Below are positions 1-10,100 of a stretch of DNA of 64,000 bases, in pieces. The notes beneath the pieces are model-generated. The model ran no database searches. It saw nothing but the letters and a program-made list of their open reading frames with translations, and had not been told where the DNA came from. This DNA is from Elusimicrobia bacterium GWA2_51_34 (GTDB taxonomy: Bacteria > Elusimicrobiota > Elusimicrobia > Elusimicrobiales > UBA9959). The stretch spans positions 1-64,000 of the forward strand of contig MGTS01000037.1 in the NCBI GenBank assembly GCA_001799565.1, in the 5' to 3' direction. How positions within the stretch are numbered: position 1 is the first letter of the stretch; each line of letters begins with the position of its first letter. The position numbers and the translations under genes were made by a program.

Positions 1-189
1 GGCGTGGTAATCCGAGTAAAGCGTAGCTTCACCCATTGGGTGAAATCTGCTTCCCAATACAAAAGTATAGTTAGCGGAGGATTAGGGCCCTTTCTTTCTG
101 TTGCCATGAATTGCTTTCTTTGGTAGACTCTAGAAAGCCGCCCAAGCGTATCCGGCGCGGCAGAATTGGAACTTTTAAGGAGGCGTATA
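1..189. other. 5' edge region, no recognised gene
   Basis: Frame 1 is open from base 1 to a TAG at 124-126, so the tail of a gene entering from outside is possible, but its 41-residue translation matches no family I know. Slipin genes often follow nfeD, and this tail does not look like NfeD. A short ATTGGG/CCCAAT stem lies at 35-58. Bases 89-122 carry ttgctttc-like words of the kind seen at 6040-6186. Confidence 0.4.
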
Positions 190-951
190 ATGTTCAGCGC
201 AAGCTTAATGCCGTTGGTTATAATAGTCATAGCGGTGCTTTTTACCAGCATCAAAGTGCTCAATGAATACGAAAGGGGCGTCGTACTCACCTTCGGCCGT
301 TTTACGGGAGTGAAAGGGCCGGGCCTGATAATTCTTATCCCCGGCGTGCAGCAGATGATCCGCATAAGCACCCGCGTGGTGGTTATGGATGTCCCCTCCC
401 AGGATGTTATAACCCGCGACAACATCTCGGTCAAGGTTAACGCGGTGATATATTTCAGGGTGGTAAACCCGCAATCCGCCGTACTGAATGTTGAAAACTT
501 TATGTACGCCACCAGCCAGCTCGCGCAAACCACCTTAAGGAGCGTGCTCGGTCAGCAGGAACTTGATGACCTGCTTGCCCAACGCGACAAGATAAACCAG
601 AACCTGGCGCAGATACTGGACCTGCACACCGAGCCCTGGGGCATAAAGATTTCCAGCGTGGAGGTCAAAAATGTGGACCTTCCGCAGGATATGCAGCGTG
701 CCATAGCCCGCCAGGCCGAAGCTGAACGCGAACGCCGCGCCAAAGTAATTCACGCGGAAGGCGAATACCAGGCCTCGCAGAAGCTGGCCGATGCCGCAAA
801 GATCATGAGCACCTCGCCCGCGGCCATACAGTTGCGCTATCTGCAGACGCTGACCGAAATATCCACGGAAAAGAACTCAACGGTCATCTTCCCCGTGCCA
901 ATGGACCTTATAGCGATGTTCTTAAACAAGGACAAGAAGCCGCAAGCCTGA
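190..951 (+). CDS. Slipin / stomatin-like SPFH membrane protein
   Basis: Membrane-anchored SPFH (band 7) protein of 253 residues, of the slipin type that forms oligomeric scaffolds at the inner membrane. One hydrophobic segment lies at about residues 5-22, followed by the NEYERGVV and FGR-GPG signatures and the SPFH domain to about residue 190. An Ala/Glu/Arg-rich helical stretch ([11 protein letters not shown]) follows, then a conserved slipin-like tail. The ATG at 190 is chosen over an upstream TTG at 166 because AAGGAGG lies at 177-183, seven bases before it. The usual nfeD partner is not visible in the window. Family assignment is secure; the exact role is not known from sequence. Confidence 0.93.
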   Translation: MFSASLMPLVIIVIAVLFTSIKVLNEYERGVVLTFGRFTGVKGPGLIILIPGVQQMIRISTRVVVMDVPSQDVITRDNISVKVNAVIYFRVVNPQSAVLNVENFMYATSQLAQTTLRSVLGQQELDDLLAQRDKINQNLAQILDLHTEPWGIKISSVEVKNVDLPQDMQRAIARQAEAERERRAKVIHAEGEYQASQKLADAAKIMSTSPAAIQLRYLQTLTEISTEKNSTVIFPVPMDLIAMFLNKDKKPQA

Positions 952-953
952 TG

Positions 954-1040
954 CAGTAACCGGTTATCGGTAACCGGTAACCAGTAATCGGCAATCCGGT
1001 AACATGTTTACCGGTTACTGTTTACTGGTTACCGGTTACT
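954..1040. repeat. Intergenic heptamer hairpin (GTAACCG word)
   Basis: Six left-arm units of the 7-bp word GTAACCG and variants run without gaps from 956 to 997. A GGTAACA centre follows, then five right-arm units of CGGTTAC and variants at 1005-1039. The two arms are reverse complements at word level, so a transcript would fold into a long hairpin. It fills the gap between the slipin gene and hemW. The same word recurs more weakly at 15876-15905. Confidence 0.85.
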
Positions 1041-1058
1041 TTTTTATCCCCTTATTCT

Positions 1059-2171
1059 ATGTCCGGATTATATATTCACATCCCGTTCTGCCGCAGTAAA
1101 TGCGCTTATTGCGATTTCACCTCTTACGCCGGCAAAGAAGAATTAATTGACGCCTACCTTGACGCGATCAGGAAAGAGGCGCACACGTACACCTCAGGCG
1201 GACAACATGTCAGCCAATGCCGTAGTGACGGACTGGGCGGGTTTAGCACCCTTTATGTCGGCGGAGGCACGCCAAGCCTGCTTACCGTCGCTCAGCTGAA
1301 AAACCTTTTTTCTTTTCTGAAACAGGACATAATCGGACAGGATATCCTGGAAGAAACCACCTTTGAAGCCAACTGCGAAAGCCTGAGCGAAGAAAAGCTG
1401 GCGGTTTTAAAAAACTCGGGAGTAAACAGATTAAGCCTGGGCCTTCAATCCGCCGAAGACCGCCTGCTGCGCCGCCTGGGAAGGCCGGCGGATTTTAAAC
1501 ATTTTCTTTGGGCCTTTGAAGCCGCAAGAAAAGCGGGCTTTGAGAATATAAACATAGACCTTATGAACGCGCTTCCCGGTCAAAGCGTGAACGACTTCGC
1601 CCAAAGCCTTGAAGAGACGATAAAACTAGCGCCTGAACATGTTTCGCTTTACGCGCTTGAAGTGCATAAAGGCACTGATCTTTTCCGGCAGGGTGCGCGT
1701 GAAAACCCGGATATTGCGGCCGATATGTATGAGCTGGCCGTAGACCGCCTCTCCAGAGCCGGTTACGCCCGTTATGAAATTTCTAATTTCGCCAAGCCCG
1801 GCCTGGAAAGCCGCCACAACCTGAACTACTGGGACCAGGGGGCCTACCTTGGGCTTGGCTGCGCCGCAGCCTCTTACCTTGACGGCACGCGCTGGAACAA
1901 CACGCATAACCTGGACATGTATCTAAAGACCGCGCCTGTTTTGCGCGAGAATGAAGAGAAGCTGGCGGGCCGGGCCAAAACTGCCGAAAGAATAATGCTG
2001 GGGCTCCGCAAAACAAGGGGAATTGAACTTGATGATGATATAATTATAGAATTCAATGGAAAGATAGACCGCCTGCTCGGCCTTGGTCTCATAGAGAAAA
2101 CCGGCCGCGCGATAAAGATCAAAAGCGGTAAATTGTATCTTTCAAACGCCGTTTTCAGGGAATTTATCTAG
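1059..2171 (+). CDS. hemW: HemW-like radical SAM protein (heme chaperone family)
   Basis: Radical SAM protein of 370 residues related to oxygen-independent coproporphyrinogen oxidase. The cluster-binding CxxxCxxC lies at residues 11, 15 and 18 (CRSKCAYC), and the SAM-binding GGGTPS follows near residue 70. The short length, and the start MSGLYIHIPFC without the N-terminal extension of HemN, fit HemW, which binds heme rather than acting as the oxidase. A C-terminal HemN-type domain is present (YEISNFA, NLNYW). No clear Shine-Dalgarno sequence precedes the ATG; the 7-bp word hairpin ends 18 bases upstream. Assignment to HemW rather than HemN is inference from length and start. Confidence 0.93.
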   Translation: MSGLYIHIPFCRSKCAYCDFTSYAGKEELIDAYLDAIRKEAHTYTSGGQHVSQCRSDGLGGFSTLYVGGGTPSLLTVAQLKNLFSFLKQDIIGQDILEETTFEANCESLSEEKLAVLKNSGVNRLSLGLQSAEDRLLRRLGRPADFKHFLWAFEAARKAGFENINIDLMNALPGQSVNDFAQSLEETIKLAPEHVSLYALEVHKGTDLFRQGARENPDIAADMYELAVDRLSRAGYARYEISNFAKPGLESRHNLNYWDQGAYLGLGCAAASYLDGTRWNNTHNLDMYLKTAPVLRENEEKLAGRAKTAERIMLGLRKTRGIELDDDIIIEFNGKIDRLLGLGLIEKTGRAIKIKSGKLYLSNAVFREFI

Positions 2172-2180
2172 GGGAACAGA

Positions 2181-2303
2181 AGTCTAAGAGTCAAGAGTCG
2201 CAGAGTCTGAGAGTCCGCTCAAGACACTGCGTGATTTAAAGCAATTTCCTTTTCCCAGACTCCAAGACTCCTAGACTCTCAGACTCTAAGACTCTAAGAC
2301 ACA
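2181..2303. repeat. Intergenic word hairpin (agagtct/gactct)
   Basis: The left arm at 2181-2218 is a run of 7-8-bp agtctaag-like words. The centre at 2231-2254 contains AAGCAATTTCCTTTT. The right arm at 2256-2303 is a run of gactcc/gactct words, the reverse complement of the left. It lies between hemW and valS. The same word is used 26 kb away at 28744-28848. Confidence 0.85.
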
Positions 2304-2321
2304 GTTACCCCCAAGGAACTT

Positions 2322-5075
2322 ATGCTCAGCAAGGTCTATGATCCCAAGCCGGTAGAAACCAAATGGGCCGATGCCTGGCAGAAAGACAGGCTTTTTATCC
2401 CGTGCCCCAGCCCGAAACGCAAACCTTTCGTGGTGGTAATTCCCCCGCCAAACATAACCGGCGCCCTGCATATGGGCCATGCTCTTACCTACACCCTTCA
2501 GGATGTGCTGGTGCGCTACCAGCGGATGCTCGGCCGCGAAGCCTGCTGGGCGCCGGGCACCGACCATGGCGGCATAGCCACCCAGAATGTGCTTGAAAAA
2601 GCGCTGAAAGCCGAAGGCAAAACACGCGCCGACCTGGGCCGAGAGGAATTCCTGAAGCGGATGTGGGCCTGGTACAAGGAATGCGGCGCCACAATTTTAA
2701 ACCAGCTGCGCAAGCTTGGCTGCTCCCTGGACCTTAACCCCGACAATGTCCGCTTCACCATGGACTCAAAAAGAGCCGCTTCAGTATATGAAGCCTTCCG
2801 CTCGCTTTGGGCCAAAGGCCTGATATACCGCGGCGCGCGTATGATAAACTGGTGCTCACGCTGCGGCACCGCGCTCTCGGACATAGAAGTGGAACATGAA
2901 GATGAAAAATCAAAGCTCTGGCACATACGTTACCCTTTTCAAGACGGCTCAGGCTCAGTTACCGTGGCCACCACCCGGCCGGAAACCATGCTGGGCGACA
3001 CCGCGGTTGCGGTACACCCCGAAGACGCAAGATATAAAGGTATGTCCGGCAAAATGTTGAAGCTGCCGCTTACGCACCGGAGTATACCGCTGGTGGCGGA
3101 CGAGGGCGTGGAAAAAGACTTCGGCACCGGCGCGGTAAAAGTCACACCCGCCCACGACCCGCTGGACTTTGAAATAGGAAAACGCCATAACCTGGAAATA
3201 ATTCGCGTAATTTCCTTCGAAGGGCACATGACGAAGATATGCCCGTCTGAATACGCGGGCTTGAGCGTACAGGCGGCCCGCAAGCGGATAGTTGAAGACT
3301 TAAATACCGCCGGACTGCTTGTAAAAGAGGAGCATTACAAACACTCCGTAAGCAAATGCTCCCGCTGTAACCAGCATATAGAGCCGCTGGTATCAGAACA
3401 GTGGTTCGTAAAAATGAAAAGTCAGGCGGCGCCGGCCATAGCGGCCGCGGAAAAAGAAGAAGTTAAGTTTTATCCGCCTTCCTGGAAAAAACCTTTTACC
3501 GACTGGCTTAACAACATACAGGACTGGTGCATTTCCCGCCAGATCTGGTGGGGCCACAGGATACCCGCATGGTATTGCCGTAAATGTTCTGGACCGGGCC
3601 TTAAATTCTCAGACAGGGGCGGCCTTTCCCGCGTATCTTTTGCCCAGGGAGCCAAACCGGTAGTCTCCTTTGAAAAACCCCCGGCCTGTCCGGATTGCGG
3701 CGGAACGGACCTCCTGCAGGACCCTGACGTGCTTGACACCTGGTTCTCTTCGGCGCTGTGGCCTTTCTCAATTTTTGGCTGGCCGGAAAAGACCAAAGAC
3801 CTGGAATATTATTACCCCGCCTCGGTCCTGGTAACCGGCTACGAAATAATCTATTTATGGGTGGCCCGCATGGTAATGAGCGGCATTGAACATATGGGCA
3901 AACCGCCTTTTTCCCAAGTCTATCTGCACGGCATTGTGCGCGACAGGCACGGCAAGAAGATGTCAAAATCTCTTGGCAATGTAATAGATCCGCTGGCTAT
4001 GATAGAAAAATACGGCACCGACGCCATGCGCTTCTCCCTGATGGCTCAGACCCTGGGCGGCAAAGACATCCCTTTCTCGGAAGAAACCATAATAGGCGGA
4101 AGGAATTTCGTAAACAAGCTCTACAATGTTGCCCGCTTCATACAGATGTACCTGCCAGCAAGGCCGGGGCCGCTTACGGCCGAACGCCCCGACGAACTTG
4201 CCGACCGCTGGATACTGGAACGCTACGCCGCGGCCCTTGATCGCTCAAAAGCCGCCATGACGGAGTACGACCTGCCCAAAGCCCAGGATGCGCTATATTC
4301 TTTCGTCTGGGACGAACTGTGCGACTGGTACCTGGAACTGGCAAAACCCCGCCTTGCCGGGCCGGATAAGGAAAAAGTGATGGGGCTCCTTCTGGAACTT
4401 TTCACCGGCTCCCTTAAGGCGCTTCACCCGTTTATTCCTTTCATAACCGAAGAACTTTACGCAAACCTGAAACTCTACCTTGACAAGTCACAAGCCACAA
4501 GTCACAGGTCACAAGTAAAACCAGACAGCGGGGAACAGCGCCGCGCGGGCTATCTGCTGGAGGAAAGCTGGCCGGCGGCCGCGGTTGCCGCTTCGGACGC
4601 TTCCGCGCTTATGGAAGAGCTTATGGGTGTAATAACGCAGATACGCACCGCCCGCGCTCAATTTGAAATACCTCCCGGCAAAGCCATCAACGCCCTTGCA
4701 GCCTCAAACGACGCGTCCGCGCTTTCGCGCCTTAAGGCCGGCGCGGGTTATATTAAACTGCTGGCTAAAGTTGAAAACTTTACTCTGGGGGTCGGACTGG
4801 TTAAACCGCCAAGGTCGGTAAGCGCTATTTCCGGTCCTTTCAATATTTATGTGCCGATGGACGGGGCCGTGGACCTGGAAAAAGAAAAAGGCCGCCTGGC
4901 CAAAGAGCTGGAACGTGTACGCGCGGAAAGCGCGCAATGCCTTGTACGCCTTAACGACCCGTCATTCGCGGCACGCGCGCCGGCCGCTGAAGTGGAAAAG
5001 ATAAAAGCAAGGTCAAAAGACTCTGCCGGCAGGATATCAAGACTTACAATTATCCTTGAGGAACTAAGTGATTGA
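2322..5075 (+). CDS. valS: Valyl-tRNA synthetase
   Basis: Class I aminoacyl-tRNA synthetase that charges tRNA-Val, 917 residues, a normal length. The HIGH-type motif is HMGH at residues 50-53 inside PPPNITGALHMGH, and KMSKS is at about residue 546. The editing domain (TTRPETMLGDTAVAVHP) and a C-terminal coiled-coil arm (VDLEKEKGRLAKELERV onward) are present. AAGGA at 2313-2317 precedes the ATG. Residues about 722-733 (SQATSHRSQVKP) are encoded by five tandem copies of a 7-bp CAAGTCA-type word. They lie in the variable linker between the anticodon-binding domain and the LLEESWP segment, so the enzyme is probably functional. Confidence 0.97.
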   Translation: MLSKVYDPKPVETKWADAWQKDRLFIPCPSPKRKPFVVVIPPPNITGALHMGHALTYTLQDVLVRYQRMLGREACWAPGTDHGGIATQNVLEKALKAEGKTRADLGREEFLKRMWAWYKECGATILNQLRKLGCSLDLNPDNVRFTMDSKRAASVYEAFRSLWAKGLIYRGARMINWCSRCGTALSDIEVEHEDEKSKLWHIRYPFQDGSGSVTVATTRPETMLGDTAVAVHPEDARYKGMSGKMLKLPLTHRSIPLVADEGVEKDFGTGAVKVTPAHDPLDFEIGKRHNLEIIRVISFEGHMTKICPSEYAGLSVQAARKRIVEDLNTAGLLVKEEHYKHSVSKCSRCNQHIEPLVSEQWFVKMKSQAAPAIAAAEKEEVKFYPPSWKKPFTDWLNNIQDWCISRQIWWGHRIPAWYCRKCSGPGLKFSDRGGLSRVSFAQGAKPVVSFEKPPACPDCGGTDLLQDPDVLDTWFSSALWPFSIFGWPEKTKDLEYYYPASVLVTGYEIIYLWVARMVMSGIEHMGKPPFSQVYLHGIVRDRHGKKMSKSLGNVIDPLAMIEKYGTDAMRFSLMAQTLGGKDIPFSEETIIGGRNFVNKLYNVARFIQMYLPARPGPLTAERPDELADRWILERYAAALDRSKAAMTEYDLPKAQDALYSFVWDELCDWYLELAKPRLAGPDKEKVMGLLLELFTGSLKALHPFIPFITEELYANLKLYLDKSQATSHRSQVKPDSGEQRRAGYLLEESWPAAAVAASDASALMEELMGVITQIRTARAQFEIPPGKAINALAASNDASALSRLKAGAGYIKLLAKVENFTLGVGLVKPPRSVSAISGPFNIYVPMDGAVDLEKEKGRLAKELERVRAESAQCLVRLNDPSFAARAPAAEVEKIKARSKDSAGRISRLTIILEELSD
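4484..4518 (+). repeat. Heptamer word repeat inside valS
   Basis: Five 7-bp units (caagtca, caagcca, caagtca, caggtca, caagtaa) lie in tandem inside valS and are translated. The same word builds the intergenic hairpin at 25467-25608. No inverted arm is evident here, so this looks like a half element that stayed in frame. Confidence 0.8.
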
Positions 5076-5103
5076 AGAATCTTGATTTGAAGGTGATTTT
5101 TAT

Positions 5104-5391
5104 ATGAGCGAACGCTGGATACGCAAAGACCGCGAGCAATACCTGTTCATCGGAGTAATGATCGCCTGCATTATAGGCGCCATCGTTTCTTCTTACTGGC
5201 ATGCTTCCGACCGCATCCAGGTAAGAAGAAATATAAAAATAAAGGCCGGCGCGCCGAAAGAAGCAATGAAAAGGCTGAAAGAAGTGCAATTTTCCCCGCA
5301 AACACCGAAGGCGGGCGCTACCCAGTACTACAAGCTTGATTCAGGGATCAAACCCATGGTACCAAAACTAGGACAGGAATATGGCAATTAG
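5104..5391 (+). CDS. Small single-pass membrane protein, unknown
   Basis: 95-residue protein of no family I recognise. Charged N-terminus (SERWIRKDREQY), one membrane helix at about residues 14-32, then a basic, Pro/Lys-rich extracytoplasmic or cytoplasmic tail. GAAGGTGA at 5089-5096 is the likely ribosome site. It starts 28 bases after valS and overlaps the next gene by 11 bases, so the three genes are probably co-transcribed. Confidence 0.75.
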   Translation: MSERWIRKDREQYLFIGVMIACIIGAIVSSYWHASDRIQVRRNIKIKAGAPKEAMKRLKEVQFSPQTPKAGATQYYKLDSGIKPMVPKLGQEYGN

Positions 5392-6037
5392 CCAAGAACG
5401 GCATAAAGCTTCTGTCGCCTTCTTTTGCTTTCCGTTGCTTTCTTTTGCTTTCTTTTGCCTTCTTTGGGCCGCTCCGGTTTTGGCTATTGACTACAACGAC
5501 AAGAATGCCCAGAGCTTTGACTATACTCCCGCGGATAATCAGACCACGCCCTCCATAGCCCAGCCGACCATAACCTCGGAATATGAAGACGCTGACATAA
5601 TTGACGACCCGGTTTATGGAGTAGTAGCGCTTTCAAAACAAAGATGGAAAAACTGGGTGCTCAGAGCGGTTTATCTGCTTTTAATAGACATCGCGCTGGT
5701 CATGCTTATAATCGCGCTGCCTAAAACCGATGAATACACCATTATCACTTCCTATATATTGTCAGGAGCCAGTTTCGTGCTGGCTTTATGGGAATTTCTG
5801 TGCGCGGTTTTTTTGTTCCAGTTGGGTTCTACTTCCTGGCTCTACGTTGCCCCTGTGTCGTTTATTATGGGGGCGGTTTTTTACCTGATGCTTTTAAAAA
5901 TTAAAAAATTTGACACTTCATTGGAGGATTTGAAAAAGTCATTCCAGCAGATGAACGCGGTCAACAAAGAAGACGCGCGCCTGGTCTCAGTGGATGGGAC
6001 CCCCGGAAACTGGCCGGATCAGGATTTTATAAGATAA
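5381..6037 (+). CDS. Membrane protein with signal peptide, unknown
   Basis: 218 residues. An N-terminal signal peptide is predicted to end near AAPVLA (about residue 35). Three membrane helices follow at about residues 88-110, 116-143 and 150-170, and a charged C-terminus. The start codon lies inside the end of the preceding gene, which suggests translational coupling. The hydrophobic core of the signal peptide is encoded by repeated 10-bp words (gctttctttt and variants, 5408-5460), the same word family as the element just downstream at 6040-6186. No family recognised. Confidence 0.75.
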   Translation: MAISQERHKASVAFFCFPLLSFAFFCLLWAAPVLAIDYNDKNAQSFDYTPADNQTTPSIAQPTITSEYEDADIIDDPVYGVVALSKQRWKNWVLRAVYLLLIDIALVMLIIALPKTDEYTIITSYILSGASFVLALWEFLCAVFLFQLGSTSWLYVAPVSFIMGAVFYLMLLKIKKFDTSLEDLKKSFQQMNAVNKEDARLVSVDGTPGNWPDQDFIR

Positions 6038-6039
6038 TA

Positions 6040-6186
6040 ATTGATAGCGATTGAAAGCAAAGGAAAGCAAAAGAAAGCAACAGAAAGCAAGAAATACAAA
6101 AGAGCCGCGATAACGCGGCTCTTTTGTATTTAAAGACATCTTACTTTCTGTTGCTTTCAATGGCCTTCAGCAGCATTCTGTTGCTA
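6040..6186. repeat. Intergenic 10-bp word hairpin enclosing a terminator
   Basis: The left arm (6040-6090) holds gaaagcaaag/gaaagcaaaa-type 10-bp units; the right arm (6140-6186) holds ttactttctg and ttgctttcaa-type units, the reverse complement. A strong terminator hairpin forms the centre. The element lies at a convergent gene junction. Confidence 0.8.
6092..6131. terminator. Bidirectional rho-independent terminator
   Basis: A perfect 18-bp stem (AAATACAAAAGAGCCGCG and its complement) closes on an ATAA loop. The A-rich and T-rich outer flanks let it act on both strands. It sits between the + strand valS group and the - strand secretion cluster, where a two-way terminator is expected. Confidence 0.9.
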
Positions 6187-6194
6187 ATGATTTT

Positions 6195-7124
6195 TTAGAA
6201 CTGCAGCCAGAAACCGAAGCGGTGGACATTACCCAAATCCCCGAACGGCAAATAGGCGTAATCCACGCCAAGGCCGGCCACTTTCACACCGAAACCAAGA
6301 CTGAGCCCCACAACCGCGCCCAAATTTGAGGTGTCATATCCGAATTTGTAACCGCCCCTGAGCGCGAAAGCGTTCCTGATCCAGTATTCGGCCCCGAAAG
6401 CGGGATAAAATTTCTCATCGTTCACATATTCACTCAGTTCGGCTGTTACATTTAAATTGGAAACGGCTTTATACAGGGCCCCGGCCGCTATCTTGAACGG
6501 CAGGGGGTCGGCCGCGTCCACGAATTTCATTTTAGTGCCCAGGTTCTGCATTGAAAGCGACACGTTGATTTTAGGGGAGGCGTGATAAATAGCGCCCGCG
6601 TCGGCCGCCACGGCTGAAGCGTTTTTTGAGTCTATGGAAGAATTTATAAATTTAACGGCGCAGCCGGCGTCAAGGCCCGGCAGGGAATCCGGCATAAATT
6701 CTTTTTTCGCGTAGGCAAGCGTAACCGCCAGATCGTTGGAGTCAAAAGAGCCGAGCGCGGACACCGCGCCCGCGTTGTCGTTAAGCCCGCGCCTTTCAAT
6801 GTCGCCCACATTTAGAAAGCTGGCTCCAAAGCCGAAACGGTTGCCCGATATGGTACCCGCGTAGGAGAGGTTTCCCATTTTTGCGCCCTGCAGATAGTTT
6901 GTAAAACCAAGGCCCACTTCCCGCTTGTCGGATTGCGCCAGCCCCGCCGGGTTTATGAACACGGCGCCGGAATCGTCGGCCAAAGCGCCAAAGGCTCCCG
7001 CCATGGCCAAAGCCCTGGGGCTCATGGACACCTTAAGGAAAGACGCCGCCGTAGTCCCGACACCCGACGCGTAAACCCCCGCGGGCATTGCCAACGCCAG
7101 GGAAAAAATAAGTAATTTTCTCAT
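6195..7124 (-). CDS. PorV-like outer-membrane protein (UPF0164/PorV-PorQ family)
   Basis: 309 residues with a signal peptide (MRKLLIFSLALAMPAGVYA) followed by the family hallmark: SPRALAMAGAFGALADD and INPAGLAQ. The rest is Gly/aromatic-rich strand-forming sequence ending in WLQF, as expected of a beta-barrel. PorV proteins act as shuttles of the type IX secretion system in Bacteroidota, carrying cargo with a C-terminal sorting domain to the cell surface. The gene lies directly downstream of a giant secreted protein with such a tail-like domain, which supports a cargo-shuttle pairing by context. No other T9SS part is in the window. AGAGGTAA precedes the ATG. Confidence 0.88.
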   Translation of the reverse strand: MRKLLIFSLALAMPAGVYASGVGTTAASFLKVSMSPRALAMAGAFGALADDSGAVFINPAGLAQSDKREVGLGFTNYLQGAKMGNLSYAGTISGNRFGFGASFLNVGDIERRGLNDNAGAVSALGSFDSNDLAVTLAYAKKEFMPDSLPGLDAGCAVKFINSSIDSKNASAVAADAGAIYHASPKINVSLSMQNLGTKMKFVDAADPLPFKIAAGALYKAVSNLNVTAELSEYVNDEKFYPAFGAEYWIRNAFALRGGYKFGYDTSNLGAVVGLSLGFGVKVAGLGVDYAYLPFGDLGNVHRFGFWLQF

Positions 7125-7153
7125 AAGTTACCTCTTTTATCAAATCTGCAGAC

Positions 7154-7180
7154 TGGACACTGACCACCGGCCACTGTCCA
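7154..7180. repeat. Imperfect palindrome between cargo and PorV-like gene
   Basis: TGGACA and TGTCCA flank a GC-rich centre made of ctgacc/ggccac words, directly downstream of the giant gene's stop codon. The words resemble the agtggcc hairpin at 43740-43868. It may be a small member of the word-hairpin family. Confidence 0.5.
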
Positions 7181-10100
7181 CTATTTTATTATCGCCATTT
7201 TATGCGCTTTATTAGCCAGTTTCTTTCCGTCCAGATAGGTCAGCATGAAGTAAACGCCGGACGCGCAGTTGGAACCATTATCATTTTTGCCGTCCCACTC
7301 GGAATAATAGACGCTGTTTTCAGGCCTGAGACCCTCATCTATAGTGCGCACCTTTTCGCCGGCCACATTGTAGATGACAAACTTAAGGTTGCCGGTCTTG
7401 CCCGCCGGCAGGTTATATTTTATCACCGTGCCCGCGGTGGGGTAAGGGTTGGCTATTCCGGAAGTTCCCACGTCTCCGCTCAGTACGACATTCTTTGACT
7501 TCAGGTTGAACGGGTTGGGCATGTTATAAACTTCAAACGAACTGCTGAACGCGGGCGTGTTTGTAGCCGGATTAGCAGTGAACACGGCGAACTGGCCCGT
7601 CTGCGAGCCTGAAGCTGCGGAAGGCACATAATAGCCCTTCGGCGATATCGCGCTCATCTTATGCGCTTTCCTTGAAAGAGGCGTCGCGCCGCCGGTAGCG
7701 CCTTCAAAGGCGCTTTCCAGGCTGTCCACGTCAACGGACACCGTACCCAGCATAGGGTCCACGCTGTAGGTGCCCGGCACCTCCTGCCACTGCCCGGTGG
7801 CCGTGTCGTACTGATAGAGCTTCAGGGCGTTGGTGTTTGTCACCTTTTCCTTGTCATATTTCAAGGTAAGAGCGAACGACTTGTTGGCCTGGGCGTTTGA
7901 AAGGTCTATATTGTATATTTCAGAAGCCATCAGCTCTTCAATCGCAGCCGCTATGGTTATGTCTCCCCGGTCCGTTTTGACCGTTCTGACATTCGGCAGG
8001 GTCCTGAAGAACCCGCCCACCAGGTCGTCCAGCTGAACCTGTTCCGTTGACGTCTGCGTAAGAGAACCGGGGTCAAGCTCAATACCGGAGTATTCCTCTT
8101 TTTCCTGGTCCATAAAAGCGCTGCCGCCGACAAGTGAAATATCCTGCACGTACTGTTCCGTCTTGGAATTGGAAACGCTGTCATAAATGAGCGTTTTTTC
8201 CATCTTGGTTATGTCGCCCACCGTAACATATACGGCGTAATACCTGTCGCTGATAGAAGTGGTGAACTGGCCCACGAACGAGTTGTTCGGGCCCGCCACA
8301 AGCATCAGGCTGGAGGCCGAGGACGGATCATAAACCGCTCCCGGGTTGAACGCGCAGGCCGGTATGCTGAGAAGTTCCTTCGGGCTGTTTATTATAACAT
8401 CCACTTTCCTTGGAGAGTCGGCATTCCTCCTGAGCTTGACCATTATCTGCGGAGGCAGGTCAAGCAGGACAATATCCCCCATGGGGTTCTGCCCGGAGGA
8501 AACAAGGGTCACTGTTGAAAAAGTCATTTTACCCGTTTCTATTACCGCCACCTTGTAATTGTGCCCCGGTATTACGCCTTTAAGTTCAAATAACCCGTTT
8601 TCATCCGTAAGGTCCTCAATAGTGGGAAGGTAACTCTGCGGATTTGTGATATTAAGGGTCTCGTCATAGGCCGACACTTTGATCCCTTCTTTTGTCGTTG
8701 GATTGGGGAATTTGGTAAGCAACACCTTACCGACTATGGTTGAGGTGGAAGGCTCAAGATAAAAAACCGGAAGAACCAAAGAATCGTCTTTGGCAAGGTG
8801 AACTTTCTTTCCGGTTTTAACGAAACCATCCATGGCTATTTCCAGTTTGTAAACGCCCGTAGGCAGGTTTTCCACAACAAAAGCGCCGGAAGAATCAGCA
8901 ATAAGGTATTTCTCCGTTATCCTGCCTTTTACATAAACGGAGGCGTTCCGCAAATACATTGAGGGCGTGGTTGAGCTCATTACAACTCCGCGCAATCCGC
9001 CTATGGAAATGCTCGCAAGGTCAAAATCAAAGTTATACAAGGATTCGTCAGGCAGGGTTATGTTCTTTGTAACCGGCGGATAATTGGGGTTGGCGAACAC
9101 GGCCGTGTATTTCCCGGGCGGCAGGCCCCACAAAGAATATCTCATATTCCCGTTACGTATAATATCCCTCATCATTTCTTTATCCTGCGATTGTATGCTG
9201 GATTCGAAGCCTATTATCCCCGTAGCGTCGGGCAAGACATGGCTGAAACCTTTCAGTTCACCGGCGGTGTCATAGACCATAAGCGCCGGTATCAGCGGCA
9301 TTATCTCGCTGTCAAAATTAGCGAACATCCTTGCGAAGTCGCTGTCCGTGAATATATTAGCGCCCTTTACCCAGCCGCTGATCTCGGTCTGCCCTACGGA
9401 ACCGAGTATGCTTACGGGTATCGGCTGGCCGACAGTTCCCAGATTAAGGTTTTCCGTGTCGGGCTTTACGGCCACATTCCTGGCTTTTCCCATAAAATTA
9501 GCGAACTGGCTGTAATTTTCCGCCACGCACTTGCTGTCGTCCGGAGTACAATAGCGAGAACCTATAAGCAGATAGAAGTCGTACTGCCCCTGCGGCATTA
9601 CCAGTTTGCTCCAGGTAGCGGGCACGGTAGCGGTGCTGTAATCAAAAGAGTATGCCGGATTATCAAAGAACAGCTCGGTTATATACTTCTGATTCATCTT
9701 CTGGCCGCTTGGCACGGCTATTATATGGTAGCTCCAGGCAGCCGTTGATATCACGGGCAGGCCGAAGATCTGCGGCTGGACAAAAAGCCCCGTCTCCAGT
9801 GAAACATTGACATTCGTGGTTTTGCCGGCATTAACTACTATGTTGTCCACCTCGGCTGGCGCATACGGATTTGAGGTGCTGACCGCTATCCTGATAGAAA
9901 GGCTATATTTACCGGGAGGGATATTAGCGAATTCAAAAGTCCCGGCCTCATTGATAGAACCTCCTTCGTTAAAAGAAACATTCTCACCGGACAGCTCTAT
10001 GCGTGGCCAGTTGTTGTCCCCGGGTTTATAAGTGCTTCCGTCCGGATATTTTAGAAGGCCCGTAACCCTTCCTGAAGGCGTCAGGTTCAAGTTCCTGATT

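Noticed and set aside
1-126. Open frame at the left edge as a gene tail
   Set aside because: Only 41 codons, no recognised similarity, and half overlaps word-repeat sequence; kept as an uncertain region only.
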